Positions 50,766 through 62,928 of a stretch of 64,000 nucleotides of DNA are shown here, one piece after another. A program made the translations under genes and the position numbers. The notes below the pieces were generated by a model. That model saw only the letters and a list, made by a program, of their open reading frames with translations. It was not told the origin of the DNA and did not search any database. Each line of letters starts with the position of its first letter. The stretch's first letter is position 1. The stretch lies in assembly GCF_002000125.1 (NCBI RefSeq), contig NZ_MLHH01000005.1, positions 1 to 64,000 on the forward strand, read 5' to 3'. Origin of the DNA: Rodentibacter heidelbergensis. GTDB lineage: Bacteria > Pseudomonadota > Gammaproteobacteria > Enterobacterales > Pasteurellaceae.

Positions 50766-52133
50766 ATGTTAATCAATAAAGTAAAACGTACTGAGCAAAA
50801 GCTCCAAAATTTGCCTTTTTTACCCTTAGAAAAAGCGCAGGTTGAGTTTTTGTTTAGTCCGGTTGAATTTAAAGCACAACTAATTGAATTAATTAGAAAT
50901 TCTAAAAAACGCATTTATGTCACCGCACTTTATTGGCAAAAAGATGAAGCAGGGCAAGAGATTCTTGACGAAATTTATCGCATAAAACAAGAGCACCCTG
51001 AATTGGATGTCAAAATTCTTGTCGATTGGCATCGGGGTCAACGCAACCTACTCGGGGCGGAAAAATCGGCAACCAATGCCGATTGGTATGTGGAACAGCG
51101 TCAAACTTACCAGCTTTCAGAGGATCCGAATATGTTTTTTGGGGTACCGATTAATACCCGTGAAGTGTTCGGTGTTTTACATATCAAAGGATTTATTTTT
51201 GATGATACGGTACTTTATAGCGGTGCGAGTATTAACAACGTTTATTTACAACAAGGTGATAAATACCGCTATGATCGCTATCAAAAAATCACCAATCAGG
51301 CTTTAGCCGATGCGATGGTGAATTTTATTAATGATTATTTATTAGACTTCAGTGCGGTTCATCCCCTTGATGTCACAAATCGCCCTCGTACCAAGGAAAT
51401 TCGATCTGCAGTTCGTGCTTATCGTAAAAACTTAGCCAATCATGCGGAGTATAGCTTGGAAAGTGCGGCCGATTTTTCCGATATTTTAAGCATTTCCCCT
51501 TTATTTGGTTTAGGCGCATCCGGCAATGAATTAAACCAAATCATTGAAGATTTATTTTTGCAGGTTCAAGAAAATTTAGTCATTTGTACCCCTTATTTTA
51601 ATTTTCCTCGTACCCTGCAAAATAAAATTAGCACGCTTTTAGAGGCAGGCAAGAAGATCGAAATTATCGTTGGCGACAAAGTGGCAAACGATTTTTATAT
51701 TCCACCGGAACAACCGTTCAAAATGGCAGGCGCTTTACCTTATTTATACGAAAGTAATCTCCGCCATTTTTGTGAAAAATTCCAACAAGAAATTGAACAG
51801 GGGCGATTAACAATTCGCTTGTGGAAAGACGGTGATAACACTTATCACTTAAAAGGGGTGTGGGTGGATAATCGTTATATTTTATTAACCGGTAATAATT
51901 TAAACCCTCGAGCGTGGCGTTTAGATGCGGAAAATGGCCTATTAATTCATGATCCGAAGCAAGAATTGCTGGATCAGGCTGAAAAAGAGCTTGAGCATAT
52001 TCGTCAACATACGCATGTGTTAAAACATTATTCTGAGTTAGAAGCGCTTTCCCAATATCCAGAACCTGTTCAAAAATTATTGAAAAAATTTGCCCGAGTT
52101 AAAGCGGATAAATTAGTTAAAATGATCCTTTAA
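50766..52133 (+). CDS. pssA: CDP-diacylglycerol-serine O-phosphatidyltransferase PssA
   Basis: Makes phosphatidylserine, precursor of phosphatidylethanolamine. 455 residues with two phospholipase-D-type motifs, HIKGFIFDDTVLYSGASIN and HLKGVWVDNRYILLTGNN. Membrane-associated rather than integral. ATG 50766 follows a tiny leader; the frame has no upstream alternative. Confidence 0.95.
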   Translation: MLINKVKRTEQKLQNLPFLPLEKAQVEFLFSPVEFKAQLIELIRNSKKRIYVTALYWQKDEAGQEILDEIYRIKQEHPELDVKILVDWHRGQRNLLGAEKSATNADWYVEQRQTYQLSEDPNMFFGVPINTREVFGVLHIKGFIFDDTVLYSGASINNVYLQQGDKYRYDRYQKITNQALADAMVNFINDYLLDFSAVHPLDVTNRPRTKEIRSAVRAYRKNLANHAEYSLESAADFSDILSISPLFGLGASGNELNQIIEDLFLQVQENLVICTPYFNFPRTLQNKISTLLEAGKKIEIIVGDKVANDFYIPPEQPFKMAGALPYLYESNLRHFCEKFQQEIEQGRLTIRLWKDGDNTYHLKGVWVDNRYILLTGNNLNPRAWRLDAENGLLIHDPKQELLDQAEKELEHIRQHTHVLKHYSELEALSQYPEPVQKLLKKFARVKADKLVKMIL

Positions 52134-52139
52134 TTGAGA

Positions 52140-52166
52140 AAGGGGAAAGGTTTGTCATTTCCCCTT
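52140..52166 (+). other. Hairpin after pssA
   Basis: Perfect 9-bp stem aaggggaaa / tttcccctt with a 9-base loop. It is not followed by a T run, so it is a weak or Rho-assisted stop at best. Confidence 0.45.
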
Positions 52167-52223
52167 GAGCTTCCTAGTTATTCCAACTAGACTACCCATT
52201 CTTTTTATCAACTAAAGACTACT

Positions 52224-53315
52224 ATGCGAGTTTCCGATTTCCATTTTGATTTACCTGACGAGCTTATTGCTCGTTATCCAAAAGAAGAGCGTTCCTCTTG
52301 TCGTCTTCTGACATTAAACGGTGAAAATGGTGCTATTTCTCACCGCACTTTCACGGAGGTATTAGAGCTCATTGAGGAAGGGGATTTATTAATTTTTAAC
52401 AATACTCGTGTGATTCCCGCCCGAATGTTTGGACGCAAAGCCAGTGGCGGAAAAATTGAGGTGTTAGTCGAACGGATGTTGGATGAGCACCGTTTTCTTG
52501 CCCATATTCGTTCTTCAAAATCACCAAAGGAAGGGGCTGAGTTAATTTTAGGGGAGGATAAACTGGGAGAAAATCACGGTATTTCTACGGTAATGACGGC
52601 ACGTCATGGCAGCCTTTTTGAAGTGGAATTAAAGGATAAAACCACCACAGTTTTAGCGGTGTTACAACAAATTGGACATATGCCATTGCCGCCCTATATT
52701 GATCGCCCTGATGAAGAAGCGGATCAAGAATGTTACCAAACCGTTTACAGCAAAGTACCGGGAGCAGTAGCCGCCCCCACTGCGGGCTTGCATTTTGATG
52801 ATGAACTGTTGGCAAAACTTCAAGCTAAAGGCGTCAATTTTGAATTTGTGACACTCCATGTGGGGGCGGGGACATTTCAGCCGGTTCGTGTAGAAAATAT
52901 TGAAGATCATATTATGCACGCCGAATATGTGGAGCTTTCACAAGAAGTGTGCAATGCCATTATTGCTACCAAAAAAGCGGGAAAGCGTGTGATTGCGGTG
53001 GGGACGACTTCCGTTCGATCGATTGAAACCGCAGCCTTGTCTGCAGAAGAAAACGGTAATTCGGATTTGATTGAACCGTATTTTTCCGACACTTCAATTT
53101 TTATTTATCCGGGGAAAATATTCCGAGTGGTGGATGCCTTAATCACTAACTTCCATTTACCGGAAAGCACGCTCATCATGTTGGTTTCTGCCTTTGCCGG
53201 TTTTCGCCACACAATGAATGCTTATAAAAGTGCGGTCGAAAATCGCTACCGTTTTTTCAGCTATGGTGATGCCATGTTTATTACAAAAAATCCGAAGGTA
53301 AAGGGATTGGAATAA
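52224..53315 (+). CDS. queA: tRNA preQ1(34) S-adenosylmethionine ribosyltransferase QueA
   Basis: Transfers and isomerises the ribosyl of SAM onto preQ1 in tRNA, giving epoxyqueuosine. 363 residues starting [20 protein letters not shown], with [14 protein letters not shown] and [11 protein letters not shown]. It precedes tgt, the enzyme acting one step earlier, but 352 bases and two terminator-like hairpins separate them. Confidence 0.96.
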   Translation: MRVSDFHFDLPDELIARYPKEERSSCRLLTLNGENGAISHRTFTEVLELIEEGDLLIFNNTRVIPARMFGRKASGGKIEVLVERMLDEHRFLAHIRSSKSPKEGAELILGEDKLGENHGISTVMTARHGSLFEVELKDKTTTVLAVLQQIGHMPLPPYIDRPDEEADQECYQTVYSKVPGAVAAPTAGLHFDDELLAKLQAKGVNFEFVTLHVGAGTFQPVRVENIEDHIMHAEYVELSQEVCNAIIATKKAGKRVIAVGTTSVRSIETAALSAEENGNSDLIEPYFSDTSIFIYPGKIFRVVDALITNFHLPESTLIMLVSAFAGFRHTMNAYKSAVENRYRFFSYGDAMFITKNPKVKGLE

Positions 53316-53353
53316 GTCGTTTGACTTAAAGAAAGGCAACGCCTACAATAAAA

Positions 53354-53383
53354 AACAAGAGATAGCGCTAACTATCTCTTGTT
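53354..53383 (-). terminator. Terminator of the small minus-strand gene between queA and tgt
   Basis: Perfect 12-bp stem aacaagagatag / ctatctcttgtt with a 6-base loop. On the minus strand it is followed by TTTTTTATT, 14 bases after the small ORF's stop codon. It also lies 38 bases after queA and could slow queA transcripts on the plus strand. Confidence 0.85.
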
Positions 53384-53396
53384 CCGGTAAATCTGC

Positions 53397-53468
53397 TTAG
53401 CCAGCGCTACCTTTTAATAGCAGGCAAAGCAGAGTAACGATGATTAGTTTAATAATAAATTTAATCAT
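53397..53468 (-). CDS. 23-codon hydrophobic peptide, candidate type I toxin
   Basis: Minus-strand ATG at 53468 with AAGGA eight bases upstream opens 23 codons ending TAA. The peptide starts MIKFIIKLIIVTLLCLLL and ends with Lys-Gly-Ser-Ala-Gly: a single membrane-spanning helix with Lys near both ends, like Ibs-type toxins. It has an own rho-independent terminator 14 bases downstream and an extended -10 promoter (TGTTATACT) about 120 bases upstream, leaving a structured ~110-base leader. Between two housekeeping genes this complete small transcription unit is hard to explain by chance. I do not recognise the family; toxicity is inference. Confidence 0.6.
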   Translation of the reverse strand: MIKFIIKLIIVTLLCLLLKGSAG

Positions 53469-53585
53469 GGTTTTTATCCTTAATTGGATAGTTAAAACAT
53501 TAAGGATCTACTTAAACAGCCCGTCAGGTGCCACTGGCGGACTGATTTTTCGCAGATCCGCCTCTGCTCAAAGAGCATTGAAAAA

Positions 53586-54807
<1,222 letters not shown>

Positions 54808-54989
54808 TATGGCTTCATGAGCGATAGGGTATGAAAAATGCGGTGATTTTCATCTTTTTCTTAACCTTGTCTGCAAGACGGGAGAGAGTGCTACATTTTA
54901 TAGCATTTAAAAATTAGACAAAGATCAAGGCAAGAGCATTTTTTGCAAGACAAAAAAACAAAATAGCTTTATCATAGCGCACGATTTAG

Positions 54990-56345
<1,356 letters not shown>

Positions 56346-56392
56346 TCGTTGGTTAATTTAAACTGAAATCGCACCGCGTTTTTTAAGGATAG

Positions 56393-56448
56393 ATCTGCAC
56401 CCCAAAAGTTGGATACATTAACCAGCTGATTAAGGTGCAGATTTTTTA
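56393..56448 (+). terminator. eno terminator / IS end
   Basis: atctgcacc (56393-56401) pairs with ggtgcagat (56434-56442), then ttttttat. The inner ccccaaaagttggatac resembles an insertion-sequence end, so the terminator may come from a relic IS terminus. Confidence 0.6.
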
Positions 56449-56473
56449 TAAACAAACATTATTCATGTCTAAT

Positions 56474-57243
56474 TTAAATAAAATAAGCCTGTAAAATGAT
56501 TTTGTTAAAACGTTCACAGATACCATTTGTCTGCGGGTGTTTTACTTTCGTTTTTATATAGTCAATATCATTAATTGCCAAATAAAGCTCATAATTGTGA
56601 TTTTCTACCTTATCACAATATTTTCTCCCTCTGTCAGTAAGAATACGTAATATTAGTAAATCTTGGCAAATGCAAACTTTGCTGTATGTATCAATAAAGG
56701 TTTGCTGATAAATGCGTCCAACACCTTTAAGATTACCTACATAGAAAGTATCTTGTCCTCCCAGATAGCCTGGGTGAGCAGTTTCAATTTCACCATAAGC
56801 AAGCTCATCTTTCTTTTTACGCTCTAAGGCTTGTATCTAGGAATACCTTGCTCGGCAACTAGCTTTTCAACTGCAGCCAATCACTGTGTTAAATTAGCAA
56901 TATAGTGCCTTAAGCAAATCGGCTGGATACCACCTACGGAAGCAAAAATACCTTGTTTCGTACTTCGTTATTGACCCGAGCTTATCCGAATACTGGATTA
57001 TCCAAAGCAAACTACAACACGGCTTTTCAACTTTTTCATCGACTCGATTTTTAATGTTAGGGACACGTCAGTTTTAATTGAGTCACGCATCCACACCGCT
57101 TTCTTCAACTGCCTGTTGATAGCGATAAAATATATCTTGGAGCATACCCATGATTTTGCAAGCTTGGGAATGTTACCTAGTTCTTAAGCTAAATTGAGTA
57201 AACCGGTCCAGTGTTTAATGAGGGGATTGTAATCATAAAACAT
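56474..57243 (-). pseudogene. Degenerate IS481-family transposase
   Basis: Minus strand. The start MFYDYNPLIKHWTGLLNLA is followed by in-frame stops and frameshifts through the helix-turn-helix half. A clean stretch then reads KKKDELAYGEIETAHPGYLG, DTFYVGNLKGVGRIYQQTF, LRILTDRG and HPQTNGICERFNK, the DDE core of IS481-type transposases. About 30 residues between the first and second catalytic Asp and the C-terminal tail after the Glu helix are missing. It ends at TAA 56474-56476. It is inactive and fills the 984-base gap between eno and glpK. Confidence 0.88.
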
Positions 57244-57276
57244 GAGCGTTTCCTCTTCAGGAAACGCTCATGTTTT
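57237..57276. terminator. Strong hairpin terminator downstream of glpK
   Basis: Perfect 18-bp inverted repeat (57237-57254 and 57259-57276) with a 4-base loop, flanked by short A and T runs. The first codon of the transposase remnant lies inside its left arm. Confidence 0.8.
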
Positions 57277-57329
57277 ATTGTGATTTGTCAGATTTAATCT
57301 GATCTTCTACATTGTTTTTGCATATTGTG

Positions 57330-58841
57330 TTAAACATCCTCTTCTTTTGCCCATTCTAATGAGCGTTTTACGGCTTTTTTCCAGCCTTTGTAACGGCGTT
57401 CACGTTTTTCGTTATCGTTATCTGGGGTGAAAGTGCGTTCTACACGGGCTTTATCTCGTAGCTCGTCTAAATCTTTCCAGAAACCGGTGGCGAGTCCTGC
57501 AAGGTAGGCTGCGCCTAGGGCGGTGACTTCTTTCACCACAGGACGTTCTACATTCACATCTAAAATATCCGCTTGGAATTGCATTAAGAAGTTATTGTTT
57601 GTCGCTCCACCATCTACACGGAGATGTTGGAGGCGTTCACCTGAATCAGATTGCATTGCCTCTAATACATCACGGGTTTGATAGGCGATAGATTCAAGGG
57701 TCGCTCGCACAATGTGGTTACGATTAGCGCCACGGGAAAGCCCGAAAATAGCGCCTCGTGCATAAGGATCCCAATAAGGTGCTCCTAAACCGGTGAACGC
57801 CGGCACCACATAAACACCATTACTATCCGGCACTTTTTGGGCAAAATATTCGGAATCGAAACTGTCGTGAACAATTTTGAGTTCATCACGCAACCACTGA
57901 ATAGAAGCCCCTGCAATAAAGACTGAACCCTCTAACGCATATTCCGGTTCACCTTTGGCATTACAAGCGATAGTGGTAAGCAACCCATTTTTTGAGGTGA
58001 TGGCTTTATTACCGGTGTGGAGCAGCATAAAACAACCTGTACCATAGGTGTTTTTGGCCTGGCCTGCATGTACACATAAATGCCCATAAAGTGCAGCCTG
58101 TTGGTCACCGGCAATCCCTGCCACCGGAATACGCACACCGCCTTTACCACCGATGTTAGTCTGACCGTAAATTTCAGAGGAGTTACGGACTTCCGGTAGC
58201 ATTGAACGAGGAATATTCAAGATTTCAAGCATCTTGTCATCCCACTGTTTGGTGTGAATATTAAATAACATGGTGCGTGAGGCGTTGGTGTAATCGGTGA
58301 CGTGAACTCGGCCTTGAGTTAATTTCCATACAAGCCAGGTATCTACTGTACCAAATAAGAGTTCACCACGTTCTGCTTTTTCACGCGCCCCTTCCACATT
58401 ATCCAAAATCCATTTTACTTTCGTGCCGGAAAAATAAGGGTCTACCACTAAGCCTGTGGTGTGGCGAATATAGTCTTCATAGCCGTCTGCTTTGAGTTTA
58501 TCGGTAATATCCGCAGTACGGCGGCATTGCCAAACAATGGCGTTATAAACCGGGGCACCTGTTGCTTTTTCCCACACAATAGTGGTTTCACGTTGGTTAG
58601 TGATGCCGATTGCGGCAATTTCATCAGAGGTAATTCCGGCTTTGGCGACCACTTCATTGAGTGTGGAGCTTTGGGTCGCCCAAATTTCCATTGGATTATG
58701 TTCTACCCAACCTGCATGTGGGTAGATTTGTGTGAATTCTCGTTGAGCAATTTCGACGATGTTAGCATTATGATCTAATAATACCGCTCGAGAACTGGTT
58801 GTGCCTTGGTCTAAAGCGATAATGTATTTTTTGTCTGCCAT
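57330..58841 (-). CDS. glpK: Glycerol kinase GlpK
   Basis: Phosphorylates glycerol to sn-glycerol-3-phosphate. 503 residues, FGGY family: [23 protein letters not shown], and the C-terminal signature region [24 protein letters not shown] before the ATG. It is divergent from glpF rather than downstream of it. Confidence 0.97.
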   Translation of the reverse strand: MADKKYIIALDQGTTSSRAVLLDHNANIVEIAQREFTQIYPHAGWVEHNPMEIWATQSSTLNEVVAKAGITSDEIAAIGITNQRETTIVWEKATGAPVYNAIVWQCRRTADITDKLKADGYEDYIRHTTGLVVDPYFSGTKVKWILDNVEGAREKAERGELLFGTVDTWLVWKLTQGRVHVTDYTNASRTMLFNIHTKQWDDKMLEILNIPRSMLPEVRNSSEIYGQTNIGGKGGVRIPVAGIAGDQQAALYGHLCVHAGQAKNTYGTGCFMLLHTGNKAITSKNGLLTTIACNAKGEPEYALEGSVFIAGASIQWLRDELKIVHDSFDSEYFAQKVPDSNGVYVVPAFTGLGAPYWDPYARGAIFGLSRGANRNHIVRATLESIAYQTRDVLEAMQSDSGERLQHLRVDGGATNNNFLMQFQADILDVNVERPVVKEVTALGAAYLAGLATGFWKDLDELRDKARVERTFTPDNDNEKRERRYKGWKKAVKRSLEWAKEEDV

Positions 58842-58872
58842 GGTAAACTCCTTAGAAAACGTTTGAGTGATA

Positions 58873-58897
58873 AACGAAAATTTTGAGCTTAAACGAA
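58873..58897. promoter_or_regulatory. Possible GlpR half-sites near glpK
   Basis: Two AACGAA motifs at 58873-58878 and 58892-58897, and on the glpF side TCGAACA and ACGAACATAA at 59104-59120. They resemble GlpR half-sites. The assignment is tentative. Confidence 0.3.
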
Positions 58898-58957
58898 CAA
58901 ATTGCGCCGTTAACCTAATCGAATTCTCATCAAGTTTAAAGTGTGACTTTGTTATTT

Positions 58958-58973
58958 CGTGATAGGGATCACA
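58958..58973. promoter_or_regulatory. CRP site 1 between glpK and glpF
   Basis: CGTGA-TAGGGA-TCACA, nine of ten consensus bases, in the 338-base divergent region 58842-59179. Confidence 0.7.
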
Positions 58974-58999
58974 AAAAAATTTTCTTTTTCGATAAATTA

Positions 59000-59015
59000 T
59001 GTGATCTGTTTCTCA
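59000..59015. promoter_or_regulatory. CRP site 2 between glpK and glpF
   Basis: TGTGA-TCTGTT-TCTCA, nine of ten consensus bases, 42 bases (four helical turns) from site 1. Confidence 0.6.
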
Positions 59016-59179
59016 TTTCTCGCATTTAATTCAAATACTTCCTTGAATTGTGGGGTTTTTATCAGATAATGACTGGGCTCAAATATGAGTATCTCACCTT
59101 TGATCGAACAACGAACATAATTGCTTATCGGCAGTTCTTTTAGAAATGCCTTCTTCAATCATCGTATGGAGATTCTCTT

Positions 59180-59923
59180 ATGAATGTATATTTCGCAGAG
59201 TTTTTCGGCACCGCTTTAATGATTCTCTTAGGGAATGGTGTGGTGGCGAATGTTTGTCTTGATAAAACCAAAGGGCAAAGTTCAGGTTGGATTGTCATCA
59301 CCACCGCTTGGGCATTTGCGGTGTATGTGGCAGTGACGGTTGTTGGGCCTTATAGTGGTGCTCATTTAAATCCCGCTGTGACTTTAGGGCTTGCCGCAAA
59401 AGGAGCATTCGACTGGGGCTTAATGCCGGGCTATGTTATCGCACAGATTTTAGGGGCGATGGTGGGGGCCTTATTGGTTTATATTGTGTATCGTGACCAT
59501 TTCTTAGCCACTGAAAATGAAGGTCTAAAACGTGCGTGTTTTTGCACAGAGCCGGCAATTCGTCATTATTCCAGTAATCTCATCAGTGAAATTATCGGCA
59601 CTTTTGTGTTGATTTTCGTGATTTTTTATCTTTCAGGCGCGGGCATTACTCTACCGGGAACAACAGAGGTAACGCCAATCGGATTAGGATCTCTTGGTGC
59701 ATTGCCTGTTGCTATTCTTGTTTGGGCGATCGGGTTGTGTTTGGGTGGTACAACCGGTTATGCCATTAATCCTGCACGGGATTTGGGGCCACGTTTAACC
59801 TTAGGGCTTTTCCTTCGTCGTCGCTTAAACACCAAAGCGGATTGGGGATATTGCTGGGTGCCTATTGTCGGGCCTATCATTGGGTCTTTATTGGCGGCCG
59901 GGTTTTATGCCCTCGTGATGTAG
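59180..59923 (+). CDS. glpF: Glycerol facilitator GlpF
   Basis: Aquaglyceroporin, 247 residues with six membrane segments and both pore motifs: HLNPAVTLG and INPARDLGPR. GGAG precedes the ATG. It is a single gene ended by a shared terminator. Confidence 0.97.
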   Translation: MNVYFAEFFGTALMILLGNGVVANVCLDKTKGQSSGWIVITTAWAFAVYVAVTVVGPYSGAHLNPAVTLGLAAKGAFDWGLMPGYVIAQILGAMVGALLVYIVYRDHFLATENEGLKRACFCTEPAIRHYSSNLISEIIGTFVLIFVIFYLSGAGITLPGTTEVTPIGLGSLGALPVAILVWAIGLCLGGTTGYAINPARDLGPRLTLGLFLRRRLNTKADWGYCWVPIVGPIIGSLLAAGFYALVM

Positions 59924-59970
59924 CCAATGTGAAAACAGGTTGAAAATCAACCGCACTTTTCAAACATAAA

Positions 59971-60007
59971 AAAGAACCCAATCTTTCATTGATTGGGTTC
60001 TTTCTTT
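59971..60007. terminator. Bidirectional terminator between glpF and glpQ
   Basis: Perfect 13-bp stem aaagaacccaatc / gattgggttcttt with a 7-base loop and A/T runs on both sides. Confidence 0.9.
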
Positions 60008-60021
60008 TGCTTAGGAAATGA

Positions 60022-61107
60022 TTATTTACCTTTTAAGAATTCAACGCCTGTATCCGGGAAATCGGTAAATACGCCTGTTGCACCGGCTTTATTGAATAAG
60101 GCATCATACATTTGATTTACATCGGTAAAAAATTCCGGCAAGGCATCTTTACGCACCGTGTAAGGATGGAGTTCTACGTTATATTGTGCTAATTCTTTCA
60201 CTAACGGCGTATATTGAATATTGCCGACTTTCGATTTTTCTTTGTCGATTAACATATACCAGCCCGGTCCTACGCCATCAGCGTATTTCACCACCTCAGC
60301 CATTGCTCCCGGTTTGAACATCCAATCGTAATCGTAGTTCACCCATTTGCCTTGGGCGTTTTTTTCCTCAGTTTCATGCCAATCGGTGTAAGCCACGAGT
60401 TGAACTAATTTCACATCCATTCCCATTTTTAGCAGTAATTCGGTTTTGATACGTTTTAGCTCGTTGAAATCGAAGGTTTGTAAATAAACCTTATCGGTTT
60501 TCTTGTCATAACCGTATTTTTTCAACACCTTGAGGGTTTCCGCCGCAATATCTTTGCCGTTTTGGTGATGGAACCAAGGGGCTTTAATTTCCGGGTAAAT
60601 CCCTACTTTTTTACCGGTGGATTTTTCTAAACCTTGAATAAATTCAATTTCGTCCTCAAAGGTATGAATTTTGAAATGGGATTTCCAAAGCGGGAAGCGG
60701 TTAGGATAAACAGCGATTTGTTTTCCTTCTTTGGTTTCAAAGTTTTCCGTCATATTTAAACTTTGAATTTCTTTTAAGGTAAAGTCGATCACATAGTAAC
60801 GACCGTCCTTACGGTGTCGGTTTGGGAATTTTTTTGCCACATCCGTTAGGCCGTCTAAAAAGTGATCATGAATGACGATAAGACGACCGTCTTTTGTCAT
60901 CGCTAAATCTTGTTCTAAATAATCAGCCTGTTGACCAAAGGCAAGGGCTTTGGATTCCAGTGTATGCTCAGGTAAATAACCACTTGCACCACGGTGGGCG
61001 ATAATGAGTTTCTCTGATTTCATATGATTTGCTGTCATAGATTGGCTGCTACAACCGGCTAATACGCCGGCAGCGAATAAAGCAAGGGCTAGGGGTTTAA
61101 GTTTCAT
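60022..61107 (-). CDS. glpQ: Glycerophosphodiester phosphodiesterase lipoprotein GlpQ (protein D homolog)
   Basis: Hydrolyses glycerophosphodiesters to glycerol-3-phosphate. 361 residues with lipobox GVLAGC (Cys about residue 19) and the GDPD core: IIAHRGASGYLPEHTLES, DYLEQDLAMTKDGRLIVIHDH. The lipidated form is typical of Haemophilus protein D, a surface lipoprotein and vaccine carrier. E. coli GlpQ is instead soluble. Downstream of glpT in the same direction. Confidence 0.95.
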   Translation of the reverse strand: MKLKPLALALFAAGVLAGCSSQSMTANHMKSEKLIIAHRGASGYLPEHTLESKALAFGQQADYLEQDLAMTKDGRLIVIHDHFLDGLTDVAKKFPNRHRKDGRYYVIDFTLKEIQSLNMTENFETKEGKQIAVYPNRFPLWKSHFKIHTFEDEIEFIQGLEKSTGKKVGIYPEIKAPWFHHQNGKDIAAETLKVLKKYGYDKKTDKVYLQTFDFNELKRIKTELLLKMGMDVKLVQLVAYTDWHETEEKNAQGKWVNYDYDWMFKPGAMAEVVKYADGVGPGWYMLIDKEKSKVGNIQYTPLVKELAQYNVELHPYTVRKDALPEFFTDVNQMYDALFNKAGATGVFTDFPDTGVEFLKGK

Positions 61108-61160
61108 AAATCTCTCCTTAAAAGAGCGGTCAATTTTGAGATTGTTTTTGATGAATAAAA

Positions 61161-61190
61161 AAGGCGACTTTAGCTTTTGCTTGTCGCCTT
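61161..61190 (-). terminator. Hairpin between glpT and glpQ
   Basis: Perfect 8-bp stem aaggcgac / gtcgcctt with a 14-base loop. On the minus strand it is followed by a T run, so it ends or attenuates the glpT transcript before glpQ. Confidence 0.7.
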
Positions 61191-61201
61191 ATTTATGTAA
61201 A

Positions 61202-62644
61202 TTATTTCGTACCGTAGGTATCGCCTAATTTTGCTTTGTGTTTACTTTCTTCAATCATCACAATGAAAAGGAGTAATACTGCTAAGATACCACCGGCGAT
61301 CATCACATAGAAACCGCCATCCCAGCCGTAATATTCTGCTGCCCAACCAACTACAGCAGAAGCCGATACCGTACCACCTAAATAACCGAATAAACCGGTG
61401 AAACCTGCTGCCGTACCTGCAGCTTTTTTCGGTGCAAGCTCAAGGGCGTGTAAGCCGATTAACATCACCGGACCATAAATTAAGAAACCGATAGTCGTCA
61501 TTAAAATAAAGTCGGTTAATTGATATGGGTTTTCATACCAAGCACCGTAGCTTGCGATCTCTGCTTCCGGTGTTGCCGGGTTTTTCCATAAAGCGACAAC
61601 GGCGATCGTGGTTAAAATCATAAAGATGAAACCGGTTAATCCACGTTTACCTTTGAATACATGGTCAGAAACCCAACCACATAATAATGTGCCCGGAATT
61701 GCAGCCAATTCATAAATGGTGTACGCCCAAGCCGTTCCCTTAATGTTGAAGTGTTTTACTTCACCTAAGTAAACCGGTGACCATTTCAACACACCGTAGC
61801 GAATTAAATAAACAAAGACGTTAGCAATGGCGATGTACCATAACAATTTGTTTTTCAACACATAAGTCATAAAGATTTCTTTCGTGGAAAGCTCATGCTC
61901 GTAGGTTTTTTCGTTATAGTCATCAGGGTAGTCATTACGCCATTTTTCAACAGGCGGTAAGCCACAAGATTGTGGGGTATCTTTCATCACAAGATAAATT
62001 GGAATAGCGATGATCATCGCTGCAATACCCGGATAGTAAAGGGCTTGTTGCCATACATCTTTCGCTGTGGCTTCTACCCCATGTGTGCTGAAATAAAGCG
62101 CACCGGCGAGAAGTACCATAGCACCCGGTACCATACCACCAAGGTTGTGGGCGGTATTCCAAATAGAAACAATGGTTCCACGTTCGGATTTAGACCACCA
62201 GTGAACCATTGTCCGTCCGCATGGCGGCCATCCCATACCTTGGAACCAACCGTTTAAAAAGATCATGATCCACATGATAACGATGCCGGATGTTGCCCAC
62301 GGGAATAACCCCATCATGGTCATACATAAACCGGACAGTAATAAACCGAACGGTAAAAAGACTTTCGGGTTAGAACGATCCGAAAGCATTGCCATAAAGA
62401 ATTTTGATAAACCGTAAGCTAAACCGGCTGCCGTACCGACAATACCCAATTCAGCTTTATTATACATACCTGCTTCAATTAACCCTTTTTGAGCCAAGTC
62501 AAAGTTTGCACGCACAAAATAATAAGCGGCGTAGCCAAAGAAGATTCCTGCGAAGACCTGCCAACGTAAACGTTTATAGGTGGAATCAATTTTTTCCGCC
62601 GGAAGTTCCGCAATGTGCGGTGCGGGTTTAAATGGTCCAAACAT
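61202..62644 (-). CDS. glpT: Glycerol-3-phosphate/phosphate antiporter GlpT
   Basis: Major facilitator of the organophosphate:phosphate antiporter family, 480 residues and 12 membrane segments. Family segment [21 protein letters not shown] is intact. Imports glycerol-3-phosphate made by GlpQ. GGAGAAAAATT precedes the ATG. Divergent from glpA. Confidence 0.96.
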   Translation of the reverse strand: MFGPFKPAPHIAELPAEKIDSTYKRLRWQVFAGIFFGYAAYYFVRANFDLAQKGLIEAGMYNKAELGIVGTAAGLAYGLSKFFMAMLSDRSNPKVFLPFGLLLSGLCMTMMGLFPWATSGIVIMWIMIFLNGWFQGMGWPPCGRTMVHWWSKSERGTIVSIWNTAHNLGGMVPGAMVLLAGALYFSTHGVEATAKDVWQQALYYPGIAAMIIAIPIYLVMKDTPQSCGLPPVEKWRNDYPDDYNEKTYEHELSTKEIFMTYVLKNKLLWYIAIANVFVYLIRYGVLKWSPVYLGEVKHFNIKGTAWAYTIYELAAIPGTLLCGWVSDHVFKGKRGLTGFIFMILTTIAVVALWKNPATPEAEIASYGAWYENPYQLTDFILMTTIGFLIYGPVMLIGLHALELAPKKAAGTAAGFTGLFGYLGGTVSASAVVGWAAEYYGWDGGFYVMIAGGILAVLLLFIVMIEESKHKAKLGDTYGTK

Positions 62645-62753
62645 AATTTTTCTCCAACATATTGAATTATGATTTGTCCTTTCCCATTAAAAAGAAAGGA
62701 GAGTGTGCATAATAATGAAAAATAAAAAATAAGAAAGTTTGAGAATAAAAAAA

Positions 62754-62769
62754 TGTGAAGTTCTTCACA
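62754..62769. promoter_or_regulatory. Perfect CRP site 1 between glpT and glpA
   Basis: TGTGA-AGTTCT-TCACA, a full match to the CRP consensus halves. Confidence 0.8.
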
Positions 62770-62806
62770 GAAAAAATGATCTTACAATGAGTGAATTCGA
62801 AAATAA

Positions 62807-62822
62807 TGTGATCTACTTCACA
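62807..62822. promoter_or_regulatory. Perfect CRP site 2 between glpT and glpA
   Basis: TGTGA-TCTACT-TCACA, a full match, 53 bases (five helical turns) from site 1, so both face the same side of the helix in the 284-base divergent region. Confidence 0.8.
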
Positions 62823-62928
62823 AAATAATTTTCTTTTTCGCTCAAAATGTTGTTTATTTAGGCATAATTCTCTACAATTTGATTAATTTTTATCTTTTAT
62901 TATTTTTTTGTGGGCTGTGGGGGTAAAC

